A stretch of DNA of 14,263 nt from Methylobacter sp. (GTDB taxonomy: Bacteria > Pseudomonadota > Gammaproteobacteria > Methylococcales > Methylomonadaceae), in contig NZ_JALOCF010000079.1 in assembly GCF_023227905.1 (NCBI RefSeq), positions 1 to 14,263 on the forward strand, given 5' to 3'. A program made the position numbers and the translations under genes. Shown in pieces: positions 1 to 7,394 of this stretch (its first letter is position 1; every line of letters starts with the position of its first letter). Under the pieces are notes generated by a model. That model was not told where the DNA came from and did no database searches. It saw only the letters and a list, made by a program, of their open reading frames with translations.

Positions 1-1694
1 TTAAGCGTCTGTTCTGTTGCTGCCAATTCATCCTTGTCCTGCTTGATAACATGTTGCAGTTCCTGGGCGTTACTCGCCAGACTCAGCGCCAGTGTGATCT
101 GCTCACGCTGGTTTTCAAGCTCGCCTTTTGCTTGATGCAGGCCGTCAAGCGATTGCTTGCTGTCCTGTGTTTTCAGTTGCGCCAGCGCTTGCTGATGCTG
201 TTCCAGCTTTTTGTGACTGCTCTCAATCGCAAGCTTTAGCCCCGCCAGACTACATTCATCCTTGGCAACCGACAGATTTAACTGCTCCGCTTTGAGTGCG
301 TCGTCTGTTTTCCGGGCGTTCAAGGTTTGATAGCGTTCCAGCTCGGCATCCCATCGGCTCCATTCGGCGGCGATAGGCTTAACCGCCTGATTTTGTTCCA
401 GCCAGATATTGAGCTGTTGCAGCGCAGCGGTTTGTTCGGTTTGCCGGCTTAACAGCAATTGATGCTCTTTTTCAGTCGCATCCAGCGCCTTAAGCAATTG
501 GTTTTCTTCCGTGGTTAAAGTCTCGACCGCTAGCCGGATAATATCGATGCGCGTGTCCAAGGCCCGCGCTTTAATTAATACCGGTTGCGCCTGCTGTTGT
601 TGCTGTTCGGCTTCGGTTAATGCAACAGCCAAAATTTCGAGCTGTTCTTTTGCGCCTTGCAGTCTGGTTTCTGCGGCTATCTGCTGCTCGCTGCTGTCCT
701 TGAGTTTTTGCTCGGCATCCCGGTGCTCGACGCGTGCTACTTGGTACTGGCTTAACAATGGCCTTAACGGCTGTGCGGCTTCGACTTTTCGTATTAGCTG
801 CCGATCGGCTTCCGCCGCATCCCAAGCTTGTTGGCTGACGGCAAGATTGTCACGGGCATCCCGTTCAGCTTGTTGCAGTTTTTTCAGCTCGGCATACCAG
901 TCGATGATTTTCTGGTTGCCGGCGATTTGTAGGTCAAGATCAGCTATCTGGCCGATGAACTGATCACGTTGCTGTTCCAGCCGTTGCCGGGCATCTTGAT
1001 CCAACGGGATTTGGTCTTGCATCCGGTTAGCAATCTGGTTTAGCGCTTCTTTTTCCTGCCGGGCCCGCTCGAACGCGGCGATGGACAGCTCGGAATAAAG
1101 TTCGGTGCCGGTGATGCGCTCCAAGAGACTTGAACGCTCGTCTTTTTTGGCTTTTAAAAATGCGGCAAAGTCGCCCTGTGCCAACAGCACTGAGCGGCGG
1201 AACTGGTCGAAATTCAGGTCGATCAATTCACTGATCGTTTCCAGAGTGTCCCTCTTGCCCTGGCCGATGCGCTGGCCGTCATCGATTTTAGTCAACGCGA
1301 CTTCCTGCGCCTGCAAGCGCCCATCCGCTTTGCCCCGGGCTTTGCTGACTTCCCAGCGCGCACGGTAGTGCTGCTTGTCCTTGCCGATAAAATCCACTTC
1401 GGCATAAGCGTTGCTGGTACCCCGGCGCAGTATCGAGCGCACGTCAGTACTAACCACGCGCAGGTTCTCATCCTCATCTTTATGGCCTACCGCAAAACCG
1501 TGGCCGTCCGGCAAGCGCGGGATTTTGTCGTACAGTGCAAGGCATAAGGCATCCAGTATCGTGCTTTTACCGGCCCCGGTTTGCCCGGTAATCGCAAACA
1601 ATCCGGCCTGCTCCAAGGGGCCTGCATTCAGCAAAATCTCGAACGGCTCGGCCAAGCTTGCCAGGTTTTTTCCGCGTATCGCTAAAATGCGCAT
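1..1694 (-). CDS. sbcC: SbcC, exonuclease subunit (N-terminal 564 residues; gene runs off the window)
   Basis: ATPase and coiled-coil subunit of the SbcCD (Rad50/Mre11-type) nuclease, which cuts DNA hairpins and processes double-strand ends. The frame is open from an ATG at 1694 to the window edge. It starts MRILAIRGKNLASL and has a Walker A loop GQTGAGKST at residues 37-45. A Q-loop region SVLLAQGDFAAFL lies near residue 173, followed by the family's TGTELYS stretch. After that it is a long Q/E/A/L-rich stretch typical of the first coiled-coil arm, including a run of five Gln. No CxxC zinc hook and no C-terminal Walker B appear here. Family members are about 1000-1200 residues, so roughly half is missing beyond base 1. 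The start codon overlaps the sbcD stop by one base (TGATG), implying translational coupling. Identification is by recognised motifs and by the sbcD neighbour. Confidence 0.95.
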   Translation of the reverse strand, partial: MRILAIRGKNLASLAEPFEILLNAGPLEQAGLFAITGQTGAGKSTILDALCLALYDKIPRLPDGHGFAVGHKDEDENLRVVSTDVRSILRRGTSNAYAEVDFIGKDKQHYRARWEVSKARGKADGRLQAQEVALTKIDDGQRIGQGKRDTLETISELIDLNFDQFRRSVLLAQGDFAAFLKAKKDERSSLLERITGTELYSELSIAAFERARQEKEALNQIANRMQDQIPLDQDARQRLEQQRDQFIGQIADLDLQIAGNQKIIDWYAELKKLQQAERDARDNLAVSQQAWDAAEADRQLIRKVEAAQPLRPLLSQYQVARVEHRDAEQKLKDSSEQQIAAETRLQGAKEQLEILAVALTEAEQQQQQAQPVLIKARALDTRIDIIRLAVETLTTEENQLLKALDATEKEHQLLLSRQTEQTAALQQLNIWLEQNQAVKPIAAEWSRWDAELERYQTLNARKTDDALKAEQLNLSVAKDECSLAGLKLAIESSHKKLEQHQQALAQLKTQDSKQSLDGLHQAKGELENQREQITLALSLASNAQELQHVIKQDKDELAATEQTL

Positions 1695-2986
1695 CAGTCC
1701 GTTCCTTGCAGGCTTTCAAACAGCTCATTAAACAGCGCATTCATGGTTTCGGGCGCTTCCTTGTCGTACTTGTTTTGATAACAGCGCTGGAAAACATCCA
1801 GCGGATGCAGTTCTTCCAGGCGTTCTTCGATTTTTAAATCGGCCAGGCTTTTTTCGCTGCCGCTGTAAGCAGTGGAAATTTTCAGTAAGCGCACCGGCAG
1901 TTTGGCGATGACTTCTTCAATCTGCTGGCGCAATCCGGGCTCCGGTTTTTCCAATCTGATGCGCAGCTCAAGCAGCGGCCGTTGTTCGATCGGCAAGTCC
2001 TCCAGCGTCAAGCTTTGCAACTGGTCGACCACTTCCGGCAACACGGCAAAATCTTTGCCATTCGGTATTCTGAGTAATTGCACGCTACGGGGAATTTTAA
2101 CGGCGACGGTTTCAACCGGCTGCCCCGCTTTGACATCGACCTGAATGACCTGATGCGGATAATCGCTTTCATCAAACGACAGCGGAATGGGCGAACCGCT
2201 GTAACGGATATGCTCGTTAGCGCCGACCTTTTGCGCCAAATGCAAATGGCCTAAGGCCACATAAGCAATATCGTCGGGAAATAATTCAACCGGCAACGCG
2301 TGCTGGTTGCCGCCCAGTATTTTGCGCTCGCTTAACTCGGACACCGCGCCGTTGACCATATAACAATGCCCGGTCAGGATCAGGCTCTCGGCATTGCCCG
2401 CCTTTTGTTGCAGCTGCATAAACAATTCGGCATACAGCGTTTTCATGCCGGAGATTAACGGATCGTTGCCTTGCTCGCCAGGTCGCATTGGTTCCATACC
2501 ATTTGCGACACTCTCGCCATCCCTGGCAGTCGCTGGCAGATCGGCATTGCGCAAAAACGGCATCGCCCCGCACCAGGCTTTAATCTCGCCCGCTGCATTA
2601 GTCAGCGGCACCAGCAAGCGCTCCCAATCGATATTGCCCTGATCGCCCCGCGACAGGCCACCGACCACAATAACGCCCAGCGCATTAAGAATCGGAGACG
2701 GCGCATCCAAGCGTGAAGCGGAATCGTGATTACCGCCGACTAAAACAATGCCCAGATTCGGCAACCGGGTCTTGGCTTTGACCAAAAACTCATAAAGCTG
2801 GGATTGCGCGGCAGAAGATGGATTGGCCGAATCGAAAATATCACCGGCAACAATCAACGCATCGGCCTGCTTGCTGTGCAATTCATCCAGCAGCCAGTCC
2901 AGAAACCGCTGATGCTCCAGTTGCCTGGAGACGCCGTGCAGATGGTGGCCGAGATGCCAGTCTGCGGTGTGGAATATTCTTAACAT
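1694..2986 (-). CDS. sbcD: SbcD, exonuclease subunit (metallophosphoesterase)
   Basis: Mre11-type nuclease subunit of SbcCD; it uses two metal ions to cut DNA ends and hairpins opened by the SbcC ATPase. All phosphoesterase motifs are visible: DWH at residues 9-11, GDIFD at 48-52, GNHD at 85-88, then LTGH and VALGHLH in the middle of the protein. The C-terminal part fits the SbcD capping domain. Length is 430 residues against about 400 in E. coli. The start is supported by an AAGGAA ribosome binding site about 8 bases upstream, which overlaps the stop codon of the preceding Toprim-like gene. The gap to that gene is only 13 bases and the gene overlaps sbcC by one base, so all are probably cotranscribed. 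Confidence 0.96.
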   Translation of the reverse strand: MLRIFHTADWHLGHHLHGVSRQLEHQRFLDWLLDELHSKQADALIVAGDIFDSANPSSAAQSQLYEFLVKAKTRLPNLGIVLVGGNHDSASRLDAPSPILNALGVIVVGGLSRGDQGNIDWERLLVPLTNAAGEIKAWCGAMPFLRNADLPATARDGESVANGMEPMRPGEQGNDPLISGMKTLYAELFMQLQQKAGNAESLILTGHCYMVNGAVSELSERKILGGNQHALPVELFPDDIAYVALGHLHLAQKVGANEHIRYSGSPIPLSFDESDYPHQVIQVDVKAGQPVETVAVKIPRSVQLLRIPNGKDFAVLPEVVDQLQSLTLEDLPIEQRPLLELRIRLEKPEPGLRQQIEEVIAKLPVRLLKISTAYSGSEKSLADLKIEERLEELHPLDVFQRCYQNKYDKEAPETMNALFNELFESLQGTD

Positions 2987-2999
2987 TGCCGGGTTCCTT

Positions 3000-3665
3000 T
3001 CAAGCGCGGTTATTAACCAAGTCTTCTATTTTTTCTAGCGATTGAATGAATACACGAAAACTGGGATCTTTTGTTACAACAATATCTATGTTTTTACGCT
3101 TTAGAAAATCTCGACTGAGTTCATCATAACAACGGTAGGTTTTTTCAGTCGTCGGCAACAAGAAAGACAATGCTTTGTAACAGCCGGTAATTTTGGGTTT
3201 ACTGAGCGGCTTTTTATTATGGTATGCATAAAGCCAACATTCCAGGGAATGAACACTGACGCAAAAAATGATCTTATTTGAATGTTGTTGATAAAAGTCT
3301 GCATCACCACTATCAATGGTTTCAACCAGTTTGGCAATAACATTGGTTATCAAAACTTCCGACGTTAATGGCTGATTGTTAGCGTCAACTTGGGAAACAT
3401 CAAAACCTGTTTCGTTAGACACATCGGTATCAACTTGAACAACAATAAATTTGTTATTAAGGACGTCGTCACGGAATCGTGCCGTACTTAAGTACGCAAG
3501 CAGCATTTGCCAACCGCCAAAATCCTTTTGCTTCCGATCGGTTTCATCGAAAAGCGGTTGTAAATGCGTTATTTCTTCATCATCTAGATTTTTAAAGTAA
3601 CCGCACAGAATATTTTCAATGGTGATCTGATCGGTCACACCTTCACAAGCCAAGCCGAACAGCAT
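3000..3665 (-). CDS. Toprim-like protein, partner of the adjacent ATPase (candidate defence effector)
   Basis: A 221-residue soluble protein that I cannot assign to a named family with certainty. What is seen: an N-terminal CEGVTD motif (E8, D12) after a hydrophobic strand, then VVQVDTD (D79, D81) after a second strand, then VHSLECWLYA (E142). This pattern of a conserved Glu in EGxTD followed by a DxD on a later strand is the Toprim metal-binding signature. It recalls the small DUF4276/DUF4435-type proteins that pair with ABC-like ATPases. Known relatives of this layout include AriB of PARIS and the Toprim half of OLD nucleases. The gene begins 5 bases after the ATPase stop, with AAAGGG about 11 bases before its ATG, so the two are clearly an operon. 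Base composition is AT-rich compared with sbcD. Nuclease activity and defence function are inferences. Confidence 0.85.
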   Translation of the reverse strand: MLFGLACEGVTDQITIENILCGYFKNLDDEEITHLQPLFDETDRKQKDFGGWQMLLAYLSTARFRDDVLNNKFIVVQVDTDVSNETGFDVSQVDANNQPLTSEVLITNVIAKLVETIDSGDADFYQQHSNKIIFCVSVHSLECWLYAYHNKKPLSKPKITGCYKALSFLLPTTEKTYRCYDELSRDFLKRKNIDIVVTKDPSFRVFIQSLEKIEDLVNNRA

Positions 3666-3670
3666 AAAAC

Positions 3671-4894
3671 TTAAAACCCTTTCGGCAAGCCGCCCAAATA
3701 ACCTCTTAAAAAGGCTTCCGATAGTTTTAAGTCTTCATCGGTTGACGAGCGCGGCTTATCTTCCAGCGTGATACGTTTATAGCGGGTATGGCCTTGTTTA
3801 TTGCGGGATAACACCAATAACCGCTGCTCATCGTCGCCTAAATCGATGCCGTCCAAAACTGCCGGGTTATGGGTAGTCACGAAAACTTGTTTGTCGTATT
3901 TTTTTGCTAAACGGACTAATTCTTTAATGAGCTTGGTGCACAATTTGGGATTGAGTGAGGTATCGATATTATCGATAGCGAAGATTTTCGGGGTATCGTC
4001 CGATACCATCAGCGCGATATAAAACAACACAAACAGGAAGCCTTCATTGGCGCTACGTTGGTCGAAAACTTGGGTTAAATAACGGTCGGTTATTGTCACT
4101 TTATCTTCAGATGAGGATAAATCATTAGGTATATCAAGCTCAGTATACCAATCGAAAAGCTGTAGACTAGTATGGATGTCTTGACGTTGTTCAGGCGATT
4201 TACTTTGAATAACTTTCAATAGTTTCAGTAAACCTTCGCCATTAATACCTAAAGGTTCAATTTGGCCTTCTTTGTAGAAGTTTCTAAGCGCGGTGTTTTC
4301 GGGAGAATAGATAATAAAGTTCTTAACCTTATCTTCTTTATTCTCAATATCTCCACATCGCGAAAGATAGTTTTTTGCCTCTTCTTCATTATTTTCAAAG
4401 TAACTACATGTCGCAAAGTCCAAAATCTCTTTTTCTAATTCGCCAATCTCTGTATAGACTGTTTCGGCGGACGTCAGCTCACTTTCATGTTTTGATACAC
4501 TCCCTTTAATATCCTTTGCTCTCTTCCATATCGAAACTAAATCAGATAATTTGCGGGTTTTGACCCATTTTGCATAAGGCTGGTTATCATTAATTAACGT
4601 ATATTGCTCTACTTCATCTAAATTTTCGAAACCCACAGCTATTTTTATAGGTTGTTGCAGGGTTTCGTCACTAAAAGCCGATCTCATCAATTTCGGCTCA
4701 GTCACTCTAATCCCTCTCGATGCTAGAAATTCATGATCCAATTTACGGGCTGCTGCTGCTGCGACCAAAGCAATCGCCTCCAGCAAATTGCTTTTTCCGC
4801 AACCATTCTCGCCAATAAGCACATTAAATCGCCCGACCTCCAAGGTCAGGTCGTGTAAGGATTTATAATTATTTATGTGCAGTTTACGAATCAT
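3671..4894 (-). CDS. OLD/RecF-like AAA (ABC-type) ATPase, candidate defence ATPase
   Basis: A 407-residue ATPase of the AAA_15/AAA_21 (OLD, RecF, AriA-like) class. It opens MIRKLHINNYKSL, the usual first strand, and has Walker A GENGCGKSN at residues 28-36. A signature-like segment SANEGFLFVL lies near 281-290, Walker B is IFAIDN at 304-309, and the D-loop-like TSLNP follows. The switch His is in TTHNPAVLDGI (H342). The central 100-200 region is charged and helical, as expected for a short coiled-coil insertion. The residue after the Walker B Asp, normally the catalytic Glu, is Asn309. There is no fused Toprim domain; that function seems to sit in the next gene, 5 bases downstream. Base composition is low in G+C (a hand-counted 60-base line at 4321 has 19 G/C). 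A role in anti-phage defence is inferred from the pairing and the islet-like location, not proven. Confidence 0.88.
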   Translation of the reverse strand: MIRKLHINNYKSLHDLTLEVGRFNVLIGENGCGKSNLLEAIALVAAAAARKLDHEFLASRGIRVTEPKLMRSAFSDETLQQPIKIAVGFENLDEVEQYTLINDNQPYAKWVKTRKLSDLVSIWKRAKDIKGSVSKHESELTSAETVYTEIGELEKEILDFATCSYFENNEEEAKNYLSRCGDIENKEDKVKNFIIYSPENTALRNFYKEGQIEPLGINGEGLLKLLKVIQSKSPEQRQDIHTSLQLFDWYTELDIPNDLSSSEDKVTITDRYLTQVFDQRSANEGFLFVLFYIALMVSDDTPKIFAIDNIDTSLNPKLCTKLIKELVRLAKKYDKQVFVTTHNPAVLDGIDLGDDEQRLLVLSRNKQGHTRYKRITLEDKPRSSTDEDLKLSEAFLRGYLGGLPKGF

Positions 4895-5181
4895 GTTGTG
4901 CCGTTTTTACTGATAGGTTTAATAACTGAATCATAACATAGCTTAGAATCCGTTACGGGAATGACTGCGAGATAAAGCGAGCAACGCAAAATATATCTGA
5001 ATGCCATGAAGCGGCATTTGCATTTGGATGTGTTGGGAACGAATTTCCCATGAAGTTTACTACTGTCCATAACCAACCGTTTCGCTGGATCTTGCATCAT
5101 TATTGGGCGTGAACCAGGCAAACCAGTACTATTAAAAGTCAACTTAAATTCTACCAACAAATATAAGCGGCACAAATCCAT
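4891..5181 (-). CDS. Doubtful 96-residue ORF upstream of the ATPase
   Basis: An open frame of 96 codons whose TGA overlaps the ATPase ATG (ATGA), an arrangement often seen in coupled genes. Against it: no recognisable domain, an unusual mix with several scattered Cys and basic residues, no clear ribosome binding site before its ATG, and it lies in a stretch with small inverted repeats that looks like intergenic or decayed sequence. It could be a small accessory gene of the ATPase/Toprim pair, a fragment of an older gene, or chance. Confidence 0.22.
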   Translation of the reverse strand: MDLCRLYLLVEFKLTFNSTGLPGSRPIMMQDPAKRLVMDSSKLHGKFVPNTSKCKCRFMAFRYILRCSLYLAVIPVTDSKLCYDSVIKPISKNGTT

Positions 5182-5256
5182 CGCGTTACCGGTCAGTGAC
5201 TTAGACGTAGTATTAGGGTACGCACTGCGTACCCTACGCCCTTTATGACATGTTAC
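4895..5256. other. 362-base region without a confident gene between dapB and the ATPase
   Basis: It contains the doubtful 96-codon ORF, two short inverted repeats and, next to dapB, a perfect 11-bp palindrome. The short repeats are AATGCC/GGCATT at 5000-5005 and 5013-5018, and TGGGAA/TTCCCA at 5034-5039 and 5045-5050. I see no tRNA, no convincing sigma70 promoter for the ATPase, and no intrinsic terminator with a T-run after dapB. It may therefore be where a promoter for the ATPase/Toprim unit lies, or the unit may be read through from dapB. Confidence 0.6.
5214..5236. repeat. Perfect palindrome, 11-bp arms with a one-base centre
   Basis: Left arm TAGGGTACGCA (5214-5224), centre C, right arm TGCGTACCCTA (5226-5236), exactly reverse complementary. 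It sits 20 bases past the dapB stop codon. There is no T-run on either side, so a classical Rho-independent terminator is unlikely. It looks like an extragenic palindrome (REP-like) or the remnant end of a small non-autonomous element. Only one copy is visible here. Confidence 0.8.
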
Positions 5257-6060
5257 TCAAGAAAGCCCCAAAACATCCTGCATGTCGTACAAACCGCTGT
5301 CCTTATCGGCCAGCCAAACTGCTGCCCTGACCGCGCCATTGGCAAAGGTCATACGGCTGGTGGCTTTATGGGTGATTTCCACCCGCTCGCCGTCGTCGGC
5401 AAACATCACGGTATGCTCGCCGACGATATCTCCGGCACGGATGGTTGAAAAACCGATGGTTTTTCTGTCGCGCTCGCCGGTATTGCCTTCCCTGCCGTAG
5501 ATCGCGCAGTCTTTTAAGTCCCGGCCCAGCGTATCGGCTATCACTTCGCCCATGCGCAATGCGGTGCCGGACGGCGCATCGACTTTGTGCCGGTGATGGG
5601 CTTCGATCACTTCAATATCGGTGTAATCGCCCATGACTTTGGCAGCCAAAGCCAGCAGTTTAAGCGACAGGTTGACGCCGACGCTCATGTTCGGCGCCAT
5701 CACGATCGCTACGTCTTTAGCCGCCTCAGCAATAAGGGCTTTTTGCGCGTCGCTGTAACCGGTGGTGCCGATGACCAGCTTTTTCCCTGCCTCGCGGCAA
5801 ATCTCGATAAAATCCATTGACGCATCGGGACGGGTAAAGTCGATCAACACGTCGAATTGGTCGACGACGGATGCCAGGTCATCAACGACTTTGACGCCGA
5901 CCTCGCTGATGCCCGCCAGTTCACCGGCGTCCCGGCCTATGGCAAGACTCTCGGGACGGGACGCCGCAACGGTCAATTCGGCATTTTTAGCCAGCGCCGC
6001 GGCTTTAATCAGGCAAAGGCCCATGCGGCCGGACGCACCTACTACAGCAATACGCATCAT
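5257..6060 (-). CDS. dapB: 4-hydroxy-tetrahydrodipicolinate reductase
   Basis: Reduces 4-hydroxy-tetrahydrodipicolinate with NAD(P)H in the diaminopimelate/lysine pathway; a cytosolic tetramer in known members. The N-terminal dinucleotide-binding loop GASGRMG is at residues 8-14. IDFTRP follows at 73-78 and GTTG at 98-101. The substrate-binding, catalytic segment EAHHRHKVDAPSGTAL starts at residue 153, with H155, H156 and K159. Length is 267 residues (E. coli 273), so it is full-length. The start is ATG-ATG; the first ATG is chosen here and the second is equally possible. It begins 4 bases after the dnaJ stop, and its GGGA ribosome site lies inside the last dnaJ codons, so it is the tail of the heat-shock operon. 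A dnaJ-dapB order is also known in Pseudomonas, where carAB follows; here carA does not follow. Confidence 0.97.
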   Translation of the reverse strand: MMRIAVVGASGRMGLCLIKAAALAKNAELTVAASRPESLAIGRDAGELAGISEVGVKVVDDLASVVDQFDVLIDFTRPDASMDFIEICREAGKKLVIGTTGYSDAQKALIAEAAKDVAIVMAPNMSVGVNLSLKLLALAAKVMGDYTDIEVIEAHHRHKVDAPSGTALRMGEVIADTLGRDLKDCAIYGREGNTGERDRKTIGFSTIRAGDIVGEHTVMFADDGERVEITHKATSRMTFANGAVRAAVWLADKDSGLYDMQDVLGLS

Positions 6061-6064
6061 TGAT

Positions 6065-7201
6065 TTATCCCGTTAATTTATCGAAAAAGCTTTTCACGCC
6101 GTCAGTCCACGAAGACTCTTGCGGGCTATGGTGTTTGCCGCTGCCGGATAGGGACTCGCTGAGCTGCTCAACCAGGGCTTTTTGCTCCTTGGTCAGATGC
6201 ACCGGCGTTTCAACCTGCACCTTGCATAGCAAATCGCCGACCGGGCCGCCTCTAACCGGCTTGACGCCTTTGCCGCGCAGCCTGAATAATTTGCCGGTTT
6301 GCGTTTCGGCCGGGATTTTCAACAGTACTTTGCCGTTTAAGGTCGGCACTTCCAATTCGCCGCCCAGGCAGGCGGTCGGGAAGCTAATCGGCACTTCGCA
6401 ATACAGGTTGGCGCCATCACGGGTAAATATCTCGTGTTCTTTTACCTGAACCTGAACATATAAATCGCCTGCGGGTCCGCCATTTTCTCCGGCTTCACCT
6501 TCTCCGGCCAAACGTATGCGGTCGCCGGTATCGACGCCCGCCGGAATTTTTGCGGACAGGGTTTTATTTTCCTGAACGCGCCCTTGACCATAACACGCGC
6601 CGCAAGGGTCTTTGATTTGTTTGCCGGTACCACGACAGGTTGGACAGGTCTGCTGGACCGAAAAGAAACCTTGCTGCATCCTGACTTGGCCGTGACCATG
6701 ACAAGTTGAGCAGATAATCGGGCTGGAGCCTTTTTTAGCGCCGGAACCGCTACATTCTTTACAGGTCACCAGCACCGGCACCCGGATTTTGGCCTCAGTG
6801 CCGAATACGGCTTCTTCAAGCGTTAATTCCAGGTTGTAACGCAGGTCAGAACCGCGCTGAACGCTGCTGCGCTGCTGCCTTCCGCCACCGAAGATATCCC
6901 CGAAAATATCGCTAAAACTTTCAGCGCCGCTGAAACCGCCAAAGCCTCCGGGGCCGCGTCCGCCCATTGAAGCATCGACTCCGGCATGACCGAACTGGTC
7001 GTAAGCGGAACGTTTTTTGGGATCGGATAAGACTTCATAAGCTTCTTTAATCTGCTTAAACTTGGCCTCGGCTTCTGTCTGGTTGTCTTTATTCCGGTCC
7101 GGGTGATACTTCATCGCCTTGCTGCGATAGCTTTTCTTAATCTCTGCATCACTGGCGTTTCTGTCTACACCGAGAAGCTTGTAAAAATCTTCTTTTGCCA
7201 T
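6065..7201 (-). CDS. dnaJ: DnaJ, Hsp40 co-chaperone
   Basis: Stimulates DnaK ATPase activity and delivers unfolded substrates. The J domain occupies about residues 1-70, with HPD at 33-35. A Gly/Phe-rich segment runs about 79-108, with SDIFGDIFGGG. Four zinc-binding repeats follow: C147/C150, C164/C167, C186/C189 and C200/C203, all intact. The C-terminal substrate-binding domains complete 378 residues, the normal length. The ATG at 7201 is fixed by the conserved MAKEDFYKLLGV start, but the sequence before it (GAATATTGAACC) has no good Shine-Dalgarno match, unlike dnaK and grpE. It lies 203 bases downstream of dnaK, behind a hairpin-rich spacer, and 4 bases upstream of dapB. Confidence 0.98.
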   Translation of the reverse strand: MAKEDFYKLLGVDRNASDAEIKKSYRSKAMKYHPDRNKDNQTEAEAKFKQIKEAYEVLSDPKKRSAYDQFGHAGVDASMGGRGPGGFGGFSGAESFSDIFGDIFGGGRQQRSSVQRGSDLRYNLELTLEEAVFGTEAKIRVPVLVTCKECSGSGAKKGSSPIICSTCHGHGQVRMQQGFFSVQQTCPTCRGTGKQIKDPCGACYGQGRVQENKTLSAKIPAGVDTGDRIRLAGEGEAGENGGPAGDLYVQVQVKEHEIFTRDGANLYCEVPISFPTACLGGELEVPTLNGKVLLKIPAETQTGKLFRLRGKGVKPVRGGPVGDLLCKVQVETPVHLTKEQKALVEQLSESLSGSGKHHSPQESSWTDGVKSFFDKLTG

Positions 7202-7283
7202 GGTTCAATATTCTATTGTTGGATTTTGATGATTATCTGATTTTGTCCGGGATACCCGTGAAGAGGATAAGAGACGGGCTGCT

Positions 7284-7350
7284 AAACCGCAAAAAGAACA
7301 CGAAGGGACACGAAGTTTTTTCTTCGCGAGCTTCGTGTTCTTTGTGGTTT
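7284..7350. repeat. Palindromic repeat with ACACGAAG units in the dnaK-dnaJ spacer
   Basis: Outer arms are roughly 20-22 bases (7284-7305 and 7331-7350), of which AAAGAACACGAAG (7293-7305) and CTTCGTGTTCTTT (7331-7343) are perfectly complementary over 13 bases. Inside, ACACGAAG occurs as a direct repeat (7298-7305 and 7308-7315), and CGAAG-T6-CTTCG forms a small inner hairpin (7311-7326). Similar CACGAAG-type sequences are scattered through intergenic regions of many bacteria, so this is probably a dispersed MITE-like or REP-like element. On the transcript it would make a long imperfect hairpin before dnaJ. Confidence 0.8.
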
Positions 7351-7372
7351 TATGCTTTAAGTTAATGCATAA

Positions 7373-7394
7373 GGAGGCACGGTGATGCGCCTCC
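7373..7394 (-). promoter_or_regulatory. Stable hairpin just downstream of dnaK
   Basis: On the transcribed strand GGAGGCGC, a six-base loop and GTGCCTCC can form an 8-bp stem with one G-U pair. It starts about 10 bases past the dnaK stop. It is followed by TTATGC rather than a run of T, so it fits an mRNA-stabilising or processing hairpin, or a leaky attenuator, better than a full terminator. Placed between dnaK and dnaJ, it could set a lower dnaJ and dapB output. Confidence 0.55.

Noticed and set aside
511..963. 150-codon plus-strand ORF rich in Ser, Cys and Ala
   Set aside because: Lies wholly antisense to sbcC, whose coding frame is continuous and shows family motifs; its composition is that of a mirrored coiled-coil gene.
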